From: Bacteroidales bacterium
Lineage (GTDB): Bacteria > Bacteroidota > Bacteroidia > Bacteroidales > Muribaculaceae
DNA length: 64,000 bases
Direction: 5' to 3'
Assembly (NCBI GenBank): GCA_015061005.1
Contig: SUXJ01000001.1
Coordinates: 62,001 to 126,000 of the forward strand
Numbering within the stretch: the first letter of the stretch is position 1; each line of letters starts with the position of its first letter. Below the pieces are notes generated by a model. The model saw nothing but the letters and a program-made list of their open reading frames with translations. It made no database searches and was not told where the DNA came from. The position numbers and the translations under genes were made by a program. Below, piece after piece: positions 27,269-36,913 of this stretch.

Positions 27269-30200
27269 CTAATTTGCAGGATTATAGTCACGAACGGAAC
27301 GAATTGCACTAACTCCAGAATTACCTATTGAAGCGTATTTGTGAGAGAAACACCAACTATAGTAACCTGAGTCATTACCGTTACCGCCAACCGACGTGTC
27401 GCCATTAGAATAATAGGTGCCGACCATTACATACGTACTACCCCACCAAGAGCTGGGACAATACAGACACATCAAAGCACCCTCACGTACATTGGGAACA
27501 CGATAGCCGTTAGCAATGTCACAACCGGTTTCGTTGCCAGATTCAAGGTCATTCCGCAGGGCTTGGAAATTGGCTCTGTTATTATCGTTTGACCCTAAAT
27601 TAGTACGGCTGACTAAGTCACCTGTTTCAAAACCATAATAAGGTCGAGCCGTTTCAGCATTTTCATCGCCATATTCCAGTTCACGCGATGTAAAGTAACG
27701 CAGTGACTTGTCATTAACGTTAGTCAGGTCAAATCGATATCCGCCATTGCCATTTGACGATACTTGTACCAGCGGTTCCGGATAGCCTATGCCTTCAGTG
27801 CCTTCAGCAGAATAAGAAGGATTTGTTATACCCAGATTACGTACTGTGCGACATGTAAACGGAGCATATTTATCATAACGTTCAAAATAACCACTAATAG
27901 AGATACCCTCTTCAGCCCATAGCACTTGAGGTTGGGCATTGGTACTTTCGCCACCAGTCCAACTACTGCAAATAACATGATTGCGCCAACGATATGCGCC
28001 ACGGTAAGGTCCGGAGGTGAAAGTGGTGTTTGGCTGTGCAGCCATTTCAGCCGTATAAAGAGCAGCACTTGAATTAAGACCTTGCTGCCCAATGTATAAG
28101 TCATAAAGTTGATTAAGCGAAGCGATGTACCAACGCAATTCATCAGCGTCAATTACGCCATTACCGTTATTATCACGATTACGCATGAGAGTTGCGTAGC
28201 GCATACAAACGCTATTATCTTTTAGGAAGTAAGAGGGAATTGTATTGCCATTGATAGTTGCTTCGTAATCATTTGCACGACTATAATCGAAATAAGAATC
28301 CCACCTGGTAGATCCGGGAGTAATACCCCATACTTTCACGGAGTTATACAATCCGTTAACTGCCGATGTTGCACCAATACGTCCGAGGTCGTATCCTGAA
28401 GACGTTGTCATGGTTTCCGCACTATTGTAGAAGTACATTTGACTGTCTTGAAATTCGTCTTCAAATTCACAGCCCCAAGCGGTTGTCAAATCATTTTTGG
28501 CAATGTTATAAGGAGTTTGGATAGAGTGCTGACGCACTGTGATAACGCTGGCGGTTGTAGAGCTGTCGCCATCTTTACTAAACTGACTGTCGCAGAGGAT
28601 GTGCATCAGTCGGTTAGGTTGATTTACAAACTGCTTCCAAAGATCTTGAGTTGTTGATGCCTCATTTAGGGGATGCTTTTCATAATAATATTCATCAACA
28701 AAAACTGTGACATAAAAACAATAATTTCCGTCGGCGGTAAGTCGGAAAGCACTTGCCGAATTTTTTTGCGAGTCAGGAGCGTTGTTCCATTTGATTTTCT
28801 CGTCTTTGATGAACTTAACAAACTCAACCACGTTCATCAGGCGGTCATTAGCGTCGTAAGATTCTGCTTGATATTTATCGCCGGGATACCACTTATTTTT
28901 GATAGAATAGGTTCCATTTGCTTCGATATCGTTAACCATGAACCACACCCATTTATAGTCCAAATTAGGAATTTCAGTACCACTTTCCATCATCGGCATA
29001 CCTTCGCTGAAGGGAGTTTTTACATACCATGTGATTTTGTCTTCAAGAATATTTTCGGCATTGATACAATAGACTCTCTGACCATAGTGAGCATCGTAAG
29101 AGTAAATTTCCTCACGCGACTTATATACGTGACCAACTGCACCAGGTTGATTTTCAACGCCATCAGTAACCTCTACTTCAATGCTATTCACTCCACGAAT
29201 TGTGATGGTGTAAGTGTAATGAGTGTTACGATTCACGGTAAAATTGTTGTACCTCCCACCATTTTTACTATCTCCAAAATTACCCAGATGAACATAGTAA
29301 GTGACGTCTGCTTCAAGATACTGCATGGCCAACTCATCGTTGGTATCAACTTCCATTTGCACTTTACCCTTGATTACAAGATAAGTAGCATCGTCAGAAA
29401 CGTTTTCCCAAAGACCCTTCGTATAGTCGTAAGAACCATTATCCTTTTTGCTTCGCTGGTCTCGCTGCGCATAAGAAGTCAGGCCATTGCCCATCTTAAA
29501 GTTTTCAAGCATATAGAACGAAAAGCCCTTTTCAGTTGCGCTTTCGTTTTCAAATTGCACAGCTTCACTATCAAAGAAGCCAAGGTTATCAACTCCGACA
29601 CCGGTTTCGAGTACACGCGTAGCCTTGGGCAACCTCATTACTTGCCATGACTCAGGGATGAAGGCCTTCATTCGTTGATTGGCCTGCGTAGCATCGCCAA
29701 TTTGTACTTTCACGGTCACCTTTGCGTCGAGGCGCGTCAAAGGGATTGAAACAGAAGCGTTGTTTTTGGTAATTTCGCCCTCCTCATCAATAGTGATTCC
29801 ATCAACGAAACCAGTCATAAGGAAACACCCTGTACGGGAGGTAATTTCTTGATTTAGAGTAACAGTGAGCTGCTTTAGCTCTTCAAGATCGTCAACCAAG
29901 TTGAGCTGGTCCGATGAAATATTTAACTGGTCAGCATTAAGGTTAGCCACCATATATATGCTACCGCCTTGCATAGTAGATGTTTTAATCATGACCTGCC
30001 CCTGTGTGTCATTATTGTTTGACGATGTGCGGTTAACAACAGTCCAGTAGTTTCCCTCTTTATTGGGTATTGTCTCTACTCGGTTATTATAGTCATAGAA
30101 GTGAGAATAGATGCGTTTTCCATTAGCATCAAAGATATAAACGAAAAGGTTTTCGACCTTTGACTCAGCAATTTCATTCAAAGTGGCGCGTGACTTGATT

Positions 30201-30349
30201 TCAATTTCTTCAAAATCTTTATGACCGAATTTGAACGACGCCCAAACTTCCCCTTCAGCCAGAGGAGTGTCGAAGTAAAAATCCTCGTCGATGCATGATA
30301 CTGCCATCAACGACCAAAATAGAGCTATGAATATTAGGAAACGATTCAT
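27269..30349 (-). CDS. DUF4906 family fimbria-associated lipoprotein (putative tip adhesin)
   Basis: A 1026-residue lipoprotein with lipobox SLMAVSC at 13-19. The N-terminal 350 residues contain a FimA-like two-domain pattern (VENLFVYIFDANGKRIYSHF, IPLTRLDAKVTVKV). The C-terminal part, with DELRWYIASLNQLYDLYIGQ, YRGAYRW, FTCRTVRNLG and GYRVPNVREGALMCLY, is the conserved DUF4906 region. It is the last and largest gene of the fimbrial operon, the place where tip or adhesin subunits usually stand in such clusters. The adhesin role is inferred from position and size. The stop (TAG) is 45 bases from the next operon and no clear terminator is seen. Confidence 0.78.
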   Translation of the reverse strand: MNRFLIFIALFWSLMAVSCIDEDFYFDTPLAEGEVWASFKFGHKDFEEIEIKSRATLNEIAESKVENLFVYIFDANGKRIYSHFYDYNNRVETIPNKEGNYWTVVNRTSSNNNDTQGQVMIKTSTMQGGSIYMVANLNADQLNISSDQLNLVDDLEELKQLTVTLNQEITSRTGCFLMTGFVDGITIDEEGEITKNNASVSIPLTRLDAKVTVKVQIGDATQANQRMKAFIPESWQVMRLPKATRVLETGVGVDNLGFFDSEAVQFENESATEKGFSFYMLENFKMGNGLTSYAQRDQRSKKDNGSYDYTKGLWENVSDDATYLVIKGKVQMEVDTNDELAMQYLEADVTYYVHLGNFGDSKNGGRYNNFTVNRNTHYTYTITIRGVNSIEVEVTDGVENQPGAVGHVYKSREEIYSYDAHYGQRVYCINAENILEDKITWYVKTPFSEGMPMMESGTEIPNLDYKWVWFMVNDIEANGTYSIKNKWYPGDKYQAESYDANDRLMNVVEFVKFIKDEKIKWNNAPDSQKNSASAFRLTADGNYCFYVTVFVDEYYYEKHPLNEASTTQDLWKQFVNQPNRLMHILCDSQFSKDGDSSTTASVITVRQHSIQTPYNIAKNDLTTAWGCEFEDEFQDSQMYFYNSAETMTTSSGYDLGRIGATSAVNGLYNSVKVWGITPGSTRWDSYFDYSRANDYEATINGNTIPSYFLKDNSVCMRYATLMRNRDNNGNGVIDADELRWYIASLNQLYDLYIGQQGLNSSAALYTAEMAAQPNTTFTSGPYRGAYRWRNHVICSSWTGGESTNAQPQVLWAEEGISISGYFERYDKYAPFTCRTVRNLGITNPSYSAEGTEGIGYPEPLVQVSSNGNGGYRFDLTNVNDKSLRYFTSRELEYGDENAETARPYYGFETGDLVSRTNLGSNDNNRANFQALRNDLESGNETGCDIANGYRVPNVREGALMCLYCPSSWWGSTYVMVGTYYSNGDTSVGGNGNDSGYYSWCFSHKYASIGNSGVSAIRSVRDYNPAN

Positions 30350-30357
30350 TCCAACAA

Positions 30358-31929
30358 TTAATCAAAATCTACAGTTCCTCCACCAGTTCTCCAATCCTCA
30401 ACGTGAAATTCAAATGTACCTGCCTCGGGGTTATAACTAACGGTAACCAGCACATTGATGAAATCATTGCGCTTAATGGCCGTGGCAGGTGCAGCCTGTT
30501 GAGTTATGGGGTCAATGGTGGTGAGAATTATGGGTGTATTATACGTAATTGTGCTGTTTGAAGAAGACGTTGTTGCTGTTTTGTTTACTTCATAGAAACG
30601 AAAGTAAGTGCTGCTTGAATTATTTCGCGTAGAGTTAGTTACATTGTAATTAGGGCTTCCACCCATGCTAATATAACTGGTGTTGCTGTACTTTAAGGTG
30701 ATGTAACGGCTTGTGCCAGAAGTTTTATCCTCAAACGTGAATGCGACGGGGTTAGCACCAAGAGCGACCTGACTATTTGCTGGCGCTTGCATATATAATC
30801 CCGATTCAACGTTTTTGATGTAATATTTATTTGCGTCACCGGCGGAGATAAGTTGCCAAACGTGGTCAGTAGCGACAGTGGCACTGGCGGAGTTGAGTGA
30901 AGCAACGCCAACTTTTGTGGATGACGAACTGAGATATCTCGAACGGTTTGAATTGTAAATCAAGAAGTAGCTTTCTTCCCCTACGTTGAGGTTGTTACGC
31001 TGCGTAATTGCAGTGTTCCACACCGGATTATATGAATAAGTTGTTATAGAGACTCCCTCGTAAGCCAAATCGAGGGTGTATTTGTAATAGTCGCCTGCAG
31101 AGAGTTTGCTTTCAAGCAGATAGCTATCGAATACAACCGCAGAAGATTGCAACTCTATTGTTTTTGCCTCGCCACCGGCATCAGTGGTAAATGGCTGCAA
31201 TGCATACACCGAAGTGGCAACGGGCGCTCCGGAAGCTCCGAAATACTTTCGGTCAGTGCCATCATCGAAAACGTAAGCCTGTTTTTGAGTGAAATTATCG
31301 CTAAAAGAGAGGCTTTTGACCTTCAAAGGCAAGATACCACTATTATTTTTCACTTCAATACGAAGTCGGGCAAGAGTACGCACAAGTTCGCCGGAAATTA
31401 CGTTGTTACCGGCATGGAGTTCAACCTCTTTCATCATTGAAAGAGGTTGAATAACGTTTGAGGGGCTAATATTATGCGTTGAATTACCCTGAATTTTATT
31501 ATTCATAAGGTTGTCATAATTGGTTGAAGACCAATTATTGACAAGCCCGGACTGATATGTTTCGCCATTGATAAATTCACTTTGATTATTAGCCACGGCT
31601 AAAATGGTGTATAAACCGCGCTTTAGGTTATAAGACCTATCGAAAGTGACTGTAATTTCGTTGGCAAAATCAGGCACATCGATAGTTTCTTGGCGTGCAA
31701 CGATGTCCTTATCAGCATTGAGGACATAGATCGACACGGTTGAAAGCGCACTTCCATCGACCAATAATTCAGACTCCGTCATTTCGTCAATAGGCTGCGG
31801 AATTGGCACCAAACTCACTGTGAGTTCAACAGAGTCGTTGATGTCCACGTCGGAGTTATGTTCGCCAACACAAGCGACAAGCAACGACAGAATCAAAGTG
31901 AATAATATGTTAAGCCTTACATAACTCAT
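30358..31929 (-). CDS. FimA/Mfa-type fimbrial subunit with inserted ricin-like domain
   Basis: A 523-residue lipoprotein (lipobox LLVAC, Cys at 20). Residues 30-315 follow the fimbrillin pattern (VSIYVLNADKDIVARQE, GLYTILAVANNQ, ELVRTLARLRIEV). A block of about 130 residues (about 318-447) with YFLIYNSNRSRYLSSSSTKV, WQLISAGDANKYYIKNVESG and TYFRFYEVNK resembles a ricin-B beta-trefoil and interrupts the final fimbrillin strands, which resume as AIKRNDFINVLVTVSYNPEA and end HVEDWRTGGG. It overlaps the preceding subunit gene by 4 bases. An accessory or tip subunit with carbohydrate binding is inferred. Confidence 0.75.
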   Translation of the reverse strand: MSYVRLNILFTLILSLLVACVGEHNSDVDINDSVELTVSLVPIPQPIDEMTESELLVDGSALSTVSIYVLNADKDIVARQETIDVPDFANEITVTFDRSYNLKRGLYTILAVANNQSEFINGETYQSGLVNNWSSTNYDNLMNNKIQGNSTHNISPSNVIQPLSMMKEVELHAGNNVISGELVRTLARLRIEVKNNSGILPLKVKSLSFSDNFTQKQAYVFDDGTDRKYFGASGAPVATSVYALQPFTTDAGGEAKTIELQSSAVVFDSYLLESKLSAGDYYKYTLDLAYEGVSITTYSYNPVWNTAITQRNNLNVGEESYFLIYNSNRSRYLSSSSTKVGVASLNSASATVATDHVWQLISAGDANKYYIKNVESGLYMQAPANSQVALGANPVAFTFEDKTSGTSRYITLKYSNTSYISMGGSPNYNVTNSTRNNSSSTYFRFYEVNKTATTSSSNSTITYNTPIILTTIDPITQQAAPATAIKRNDFINVLVTVSYNPEAGTFEFHVEDWRTGGGTVDFD

Positions 31930-33038
31930 AAGGGAATGTCTTGAGTAGATTTACGTTCGTTCCAGTCGGCAATACCCAGTTTGATATCCATTGAAGTACG
32001 TCCGAAACGAATGTCGTAAGTGTAACGTTTACCCGGCTCAAATTCAGCAGCAGGCAATGGTATATGGTGAACTAAATCACCGGTAGAAGCGAGTTTGAAA
32101 CAAATCTGTGCCGAGCCGTCAATTTGCTGCGGAATGGTAAGAATCCAACCGTTGTTTATGGCAAATTTTTGTTTGCCATCGGCATTGGTGCTATAAGCCA
32201 CAGCAGCTTTTCGCGAAGAAGGCGTAGAAACAAAGATAACACCATCAGGGTCGCTCCACTCGTAGAATTTACGATTTATGGGGTAATCTTCAGCGTACCA
32301 GTGAATGTGTTCGCCATCCAAGGTGCCGTCATCAAGCTTAGTGCCGAAAGCGAGAACGCCGGTTGAGGCGATGCCACGCCCCGCGGCAGAATTTTCTAAT
32401 GCCAAATATGTGAGTGCATCGCTATCATCAAATGTAGTGCCATCGCTATCGATGAACGAAAATTGGAAACGCACGGCAGCAAGAGTATGGAGAAGATTGA
32501 GAGCCACGGGTTCACCCATACGGAATGTGGGGTCGGTGGTGTCGATATATGAATAAGCCGTCATCAAATCATCTTGATAACGCTCGGTATTATATTCTAT
32601 AACAAAGGTAGAAACGTCAGACGAGCTGATTTCATTGACTACGTTCTTTGGAAAGTAGGCATTAAAAGTGTATTTGGCGCCAATTTGCCACAAGGTAGCC
32701 GGGTCGCCGTAGGTCCACCATTGGTGGTTATCCCATTCGGTGTCAGGGACATAAATAAGGCTTACATCACCGGTATTATTCCCCAGTACGTTTTTAACAA
32801 TTTGTCCTTCGAGTTCATAGGCCGACCATATTCCTATGGCCTTTCCTCCTGTGGAGCATTCGGCTTGGAGGCGAGCTTCATCTTCAATCAAAGCACGCGA
32901 AACGGGTACAGACGCAAAGCGAATGTAGTTAGCAGCATCGGCATGTTCCGGCGCATCAAGATTTGATGTGCAAGAAGATATTGCGACCGCCAGCGCAACA
33001 ATCAGCAGAGAAACCTTTGAAAGAAGTGAGTTATTCAT
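31926..33038 (-). CDS. Fimbrillin family lipoprotein
   Basis: A 370-residue protein with a lipoprotein signal (lipobox AISSC, Cys at about 23). A long segment then leads to FAFNAYFPKNVV-type fimbrillin strands (YTFNAYFPKNVVNEI), PVALNLLHTLAAVRFQFSF and a C-terminal GKRYTYDIRF...IADWNERKS, the typical final strand with the conserved W. It is probably an accessory structural subunit of the surface fimbria. It lies third to last in the operon, between the putative major subunit and the ricin-containing one. Confidence 0.82.
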   Translation of the reverse strand: MNNSLLSKVSLLIVALAVAISSCTSNLDAPEHADAANYIRFASVPVSRALIEDEARLQAECSTGGKAIGIWSAYELEGQIVKNVLGNNTGDVSLIYVPDTEWDNHQWWTYGDPATLWQIGAKYTFNAYFPKNVVNEISSSDVSTFVIEYNTERYQDDLMTAYSYIDTTDPTFRMGEPVALNLLHTLAAVRFQFSFIDSDGTTFDDSDALTYLALENSAAGRGIASTGVLAFGTKLDDGTLDGEHIHWYAEDYPINRKFYEWSDPDGVIFVSTPSSRKAAVAYSTNADGKQKFAINNGWILTIPQQIDGSAQICFKLASTGDLVHHIPLPAAEFEPGKRYTYDIRFGRTSMDIKLGIADWNERKSTQDIPL

Positions 33039-33093
33039 TAATAGAAATTAAGGATGGGCGCACGCACAAAACGTGCGCCCAAATATTAGAATA

Positions 33094-34290
33094 TTACAGG
33101 GGAACAACGATTACGTCAACGTCTTTCCAACCGTCGGTAGAGGGAGCAAAGTAGATTTTGTCCTTGTCGGCAGTTTCAGAGCTATAGTAGAGACGGTAAG
33201 TATAACGCTTGCCCATTTCCCATTCAGTTACAACAGTTCCTTGACCTTCACCATTAGCGGGATTTACGGTTTCGAGACCTGCGATTTGAACGGTCTTAGA
33301 GTTGGGACTACCATTTACGGTATATTGAACTGTTACGCTTGCAGCGTTGGTGAGTTCCTGAGGCATGAGCAAGAGTTGGTGAACAATGTCAGTAGAAGTA
33401 CCTACTTCACCAACGAGGTCAGAAACGTAACGAGGATTTTCGAGGAACTGAATGTTACCAGTGAATGCTACGTAAGGATTAGCGATGAGAGCGGGGTCAA
33501 CAGTCCAAGCAGGCTGAACGTTACCGGTTGTTGGAGTAACGTCATAGAGAGACTTGTCGTTTTCGTCTTCAGTGATGTTTTCAGCGAATGTGCCTTTGTA
33601 CTTCACACCATTAAGAGTGATACCGGTGAGTACAACTGTTTCAGGTGAAGAGTTTGCAATAGAGAAACGGATTGAAGAAAAAGCGTGCTGGAACTTGATG
33701 GGAATACCGCTATAGTTAGCAGCACCCTGAGCCATGTTATCAGCAGTTTGGTTAACACAACGGGTAGAGAAAAGGAGGTCGTACTGCTTGGTAGCGTCAG
33801 AAGCTACTTCGAAGTCAGTGATAGTCAAACCTTCGGGGCCATAAGTGCGATTGTCTGCGCCACCCCAGTTAGGTTGGTCAAGTTCAGCAGGCGAACAAGC
33901 GGCGAACGACATTTTCTTACCATGTTTCCAATAGTAATAGCCACCTGTAGAAGTTTTGGGAGCCCAACCGTCAACAGAGTTATCCCAAGAAATGGCAGTA
34001 TTGTTGAAGGCCGCGGGAGTAGCGTTTGCCCAGCCATCGAAGTTGCCATCGTGAGAAACGGCAAAGATTACGAAGTTTTCTTCACGAGGATAAGAGTAGA
34101 CAGTACCGCCTTGAGAGTACTGGTGATTACCAATTTCACCAAATACATTGGCCTTAGAATTGACGTTGCTATAGAGCAGAGGTGAGTCAAAAGTGACCTT
34201 AACACCTTCGCCAACAAAAGCAGAATCGTCATTCACGCAGCTAACAAGTGCTACACTTGCAATAGCTGAAAGCATCATAAGTTTTTTCAT
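33094..34290 (-). CDS. Fimbrillin family lipoprotein, probable major subunit
   Basis: A 398-residue lipoprotein (lipobox ALVSC, Cys at 18). Family marks are GYYYWKHGKKMSFAACSPAE, IPIKFQHAFSSIRFSIANSS and the C-terminal EMGKRYTYRLYYSSETAD with final strand DGWKDVDVIVVPL. FimA/Mfa1-type precursors are exported as lipoproteins, trimmed at the N-terminus and joined by donor-strand exchange. Its position just after the anchor-type gene suggests it is the main shaft subunit, which is inference only. Gaps of 46 and 55 bases to its neighbours allow separate processing or boosted expression. Confidence 0.82.
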   Translation of the reverse strand: MKKLMMLSAIASVALVSCVNDDSAFVGEGVKVTFDSPLLYSNVNSKANVFGEIGNHQYSQGGTVYSYPREENFVIFAVSHDGNFDGWANATPAAFNNTAISWDNSVDGWAPKTSTGGYYYWKHGKKMSFAACSPAELDQPNWGGADNRTYGPEGLTITDFEVASDATKQYDLLFSTRCVNQTADNMAQGAANYSGIPIKFQHAFSSIRFSIANSSPETVVLTGITLNGVKYKGTFAENITEDENDKSLYDVTPTTGNVQPAWTVDPALIANPYVAFTGNIQFLENPRYVSDLVGEVGTSTDIVHQLLLMPQELTNAASVTVQYTVNGSPNSKTVQIAGLETVNPANGEGQGTVVTEWEMGKRYTYRLYYSSETADKDKIYFAPSTDGWKDVDVIVVPL

Positions 34291-34336
34291 TGCTTTAAAG
34301 AATTAATGATTAAGTTGAATAATATATGAAATTTAA

Positions 34337-35383
34337 TTAAAGTTGTATATTGGTCCAAATATCTTCCCATTCGTCAACCCCCGGTGTCATGCCACCGCTT
34401 CCGCTACCGCCGAATGAGGGTGTGATTTCAATTTCTTTTTCAAGGAGAATCCATTGTTGATTTTTCACCAAAGGTTCATCAAACATTGAAGTGATATCGA
34501 AAGATTCAACTTGCGATGTTCCGTCGGAACGGGAGAATTCAAAATTAAGTGTGTAAAAGTTCTTCTCTTGGGGGAGTTTGCCAAATGTGTTAAATGTGGC
34601 ATAGAGAGTGGCGGAGTTTTTTTGGTCACCGTCGCGACGGACCAAGTCGGCATAGTCCAAGTCGAAGAATACACTGACGGGGTCGTTTGCATTCATCTCG
34701 GCATTATGGAGCGAAATAGTTCCAGCCATACCGCTGAGGAGCGACACTGCAGAAGTGATGTACTCAATGCCCTTGATTTTTACTTGCAAATAATAACTCT
34801 TGACGGCCGAAGATATGGTGAAGAAATCGCCTTCAGCATTGCGCAAAGTGTCAATTCCGGCAGTCTTTTTCACTGATATTTTTTCTTCATTGAGGAGGAA
34901 AAGATGGTCAGGGCAGTAACGGATAGCGTTTTTGTCGAATTCTTCTTGGAACGTTGGGAAGTACGGGTAATATTTTTCAGATACGGGCGAGGTGGTTGCT
35001 CGCGCATCGATATAAGAGTTTTCGCTTCGAATGGAAGTGTAAACTGTGCCGAAGTTATAAACCATCATGTTGTAAGTACCGTCTGTTGCAGCAATATATC
35101 CGTCGATGTAATATCCGCGCTCGTCGGTACCTGAAGTTTGTAAATAACGTTCAGCAACGATTTGGTTAGTAACGGGATCGGTAAGGACTACGCGCATCAC
35201 ACGAGGTCGATCATATTCCGGGCGTTGACGATTATCGCTAAAGAACCCGCAAGTTACGTTTTTAATTTCTTCGTCAACGTAAATTCTGACGTAATGTCGG
35301 TAGTCGGGGTCTAAAAGTTCGCGATGCTCACATGAGATGAACATCAAAGCAAATAAAATAGAGAGGAAGAACTTACGCATCAT
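34337..35383 (-). CDS. DUF5119-type fimbrial anchor lipoprotein
   Basis: A 348-residue lipoprotein; lipobox FISC followed by EHRELLDPDYRHYVRIYVD, the start expected of DUF5119 proteins that accompany DUF3575 genes and replace Mfa2/FimB. Other marks are TYNMMVYNFGT and the paired strands of a two-domain fimbrillin-like fold. In Porphyromonas the corresponding protein anchors and limits the length of fimbriae at the outer membrane; that role here is by analogy. It overlaps the upstream gene by four bases. A Gly/Ser-rich linker (GGSGSGG) precedes the C-terminus. Confidence 0.75.
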   Translation of the reverse strand: MMRKFFLSILFALMFISCEHRELLDPDYRHYVRIYVDEEIKNVTCGFFSDNRQRPEYDRPRVMRVVLTDPVTNQIVAERYLQTSGTDERGYYIDGYIAATDGTYNMMVYNFGTVYTSIRSENSYIDARATTSPVSEKYYPYFPTFQEEFDKNAIRYCPDHLFLLNEEKISVKKTAGIDTLRNAEGDFFTISSAVKSYYLQVKIKGIEYITSAVSLLSGMAGTISLHNAEMNANDPVSVFFDLDYADLVRRDGDQKNSATLYATFNTFGKLPQEKNFYTLNFEFSRSDGTSQVESFDITSMFDEPLVKNQQWILLEKEIEITPSFGGSGSGGMTPGVDEWEDIWTNIQL

Positions 35384-36666
35384 AAGTTACCTCCTTTTTT
35401 AACTTTAATGGTGAAAGGAATCACCAATGAGATTTGAGCCTTGGTCAACCCAAGATAATGCCAACGACCGATTTTGCTATCATCACGCCAAAGGATAGAA
35501 TAATCCACAGACGGAGTGTAGCCTCGGTGAGCAATTGAGGCATAGCCGACCGACAGGGAGAACTCCATGTTGAGATGCTTTGAAATGGGCATGGAGTAAC
35601 CGTAAGATAGACCTGTTGACCAATACTCGCCTTGATAACAAATGTCTCGTTTCAACTCAAAGTCATATTTACCGGACTCGGCGTATATGCCAATGTAATG
35701 ACCAACAAGGCGGTCACGCTTAACTCTGGTAAGGGACGCAGAGCGAGGCTGCGGCAAGAACCACCATTTAGCCTCGGCACCTACTCCGAGGAAGCGCACA
35801 CAATATTCATTATTGTTTTGTCCCCACGTCCACCAAGGAAATTGATGATACAGCAAGGCTGAGAACTTATTACCGGCAAAAGGCACTTCGATTGAATAGT
35901 TCAGCCAAGTTAGGGCATCGTAAAGCAAATTTGACTTAAGAGCCAAGATTGTTTTGGTGTCAAATTGAGGAGGCGACACCACCGGGTACTGCAACTGCGG
36001 AGTCTGTATTTGCGGCTCGGTGAGTCGGACAGAGGTTACATCTCGCGGAGGAATATAGTTAACCACCGGCTCCCAAACAGAAGACCAAGTGGCATAACGC
36101 AATTCAGGCAATATATACCTTATTATATATTGCCAGGATTCGCCGCCACTAAGTTTTTTTAAGAGAGATTTTCTTTGCTCATCGGTAATTCCGGGTCGGT
36201 CCATAATTTCCATAACAGCCGATGAGTCTGCTCGATGATAATTTTCAATGAGCAATTGACGTAAGCCTGACCAGTTTTCAGGAGTAGAGACTACTCGGAT
36301 AATAGAATCCGGGATATTTCTGTATTGCGAGGCAATTGATAAGATGTAGCGTTTGGCAGTTTGCCCACGTTCTTCGGCAAGCCATTTGTTGAACTCGTAC
36401 CTGCCTTCGGGTGATGCAAAGGAATAGATTGTGATGCTATCAATGCGTGGCGAAATTGCCAAATGGCGCTTAATTATGTCCAATTCACGGGGATTAGACA
36501 TATAATCTTCGTAGATGTCAATTTTATTGACGGGATATAAAATCTTGGAGTGAGTGGTAATCGTAGTCCCGATCTTTTGCTCTGCAATTATAGCATCTTC
36601 AGCTGCCGCTGACAAAGAGACTATGTAAAGAATTATTGCAAATATTACGGAGAAAAGTTTGCTCAT
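35380..36666 (-). CDS. OmpA-like/DUF3575 outer-membrane protein of fimbrial operon
   Basis: A 428-residue protein with a signal peptide (about 1-22). Residues 70-120 contain an OmpA-like peptidoglycan-binding pattern (SITIYSFASPEGRYEFNKWL and AEERGQTAKRYIL). The C-terminal 200 residues form a DUF3575 barrel-like domain beginning ALKSNLLYDALTWLNYSIEV and ending LVIPFTIKVKKGGNL. It is the first gene of the operon and probably ties the assembly apparatus to the cell wall and outer membrane. Expression starts from the promoter at 36755-36784. Confidence 0.82.
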   Translation of the reverse strand: MSKLFSVIFAIILYIVSLSAAAEDAIIAEQKIGTTITTHSKILYPVNKIDIYEDYMSNPRELDIIKRHLAISPRIDSITIYSFASPEGRYEFNKWLAEERGQTAKRYILSIASQYRNIPDSIIRVVSTPENWSGLRQLLIENYHRADSSAVMEIMDRPGITDEQRKSLLKKLSGGESWQYIIRYILPELRYATWSSVWEPVVNYIPPRDVTSVRLTEPQIQTPQLQYPVVSPPQFDTKTILALKSNLLYDALTWLNYSIEVPFAGNKFSALLYHQFPWWTWGQNNNEYCVRFLGVGAEAKWWFLPQPRSASLTRVKRDRLVGHYIGIYAESGKYDFELKRDICYQGEYWSTGLSYGYSMPISKHLNMEFSLSVGYASIAHRGYTPSVDYSILWRDDSKIGRWHYLGLTKAQISLVIPFTIKVKKGGNL

Positions 36667-36754
36667 TTTTCGGTTCCTAAGAGAGAAATGGCATTAAATT
36701 ACCACCTAAATTATATTAAATCCATGCTTAAATTTTATAAGTGTTAAGTGCCTG

Positions 36755-36784
36755 CAAAGGTAGTCAATATTATTGGCTTATCAA
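36755..36784 (-). promoter_or_regulatory. Fimbrial operon promoter
   Basis: On the minus strand TACCTTTG (36762-36755) with TTG (36784-36782) 19 bases upstream, giving a leader of about 85 bases before ATG 36666. A G9 tract lies 32 bases upstream of the -33 element. Confidence 0.75.
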
Positions 36785-36816
36785 AACGAAATCACACCAA
36801 TTAGAGCAAAGAAATT

Positions 36817-36825
36817 GGGGGGGGG
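36817..36825 (+). repeat. G9 homopolymer tract upstream of fimbrial promoter
   Basis: Nine consecutive G in the context AATT-Gn-TA. The same context with G8 occurs on the minus strand at 63078-63085 ahead of the DGR operon. Such tracts are prone to slippage. Confidence 0.7.
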
Positions 36826-36854
36826 TATTTTGTTGATTATCAGATATTTATGAG

Positions 36855-36892
36855 GCAAAACAAATCCCGATGCGGGTGTTGCATCGGGATTT
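36855..36892 (-). terminator. Terminator of the NagB-like gene
   Basis: A perfect 12-base-pair stem (36862-36873 with 36881-36892) and, on the minus strand, a short T run (GTTTTG) after it. It stands 21 bases after the gene stop. Confidence 0.75.
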
Positions 36893-36913
36893 GGAGCATA
36901 TTTTGGAAGATAA

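Noticed and set aside
28673..29650. A 325-codon frame opposite the DUF4906 gene
   Set aside because: It is a shadow of the long minus-strand gene, with low-complexity hydrophobic sequence and no start context.
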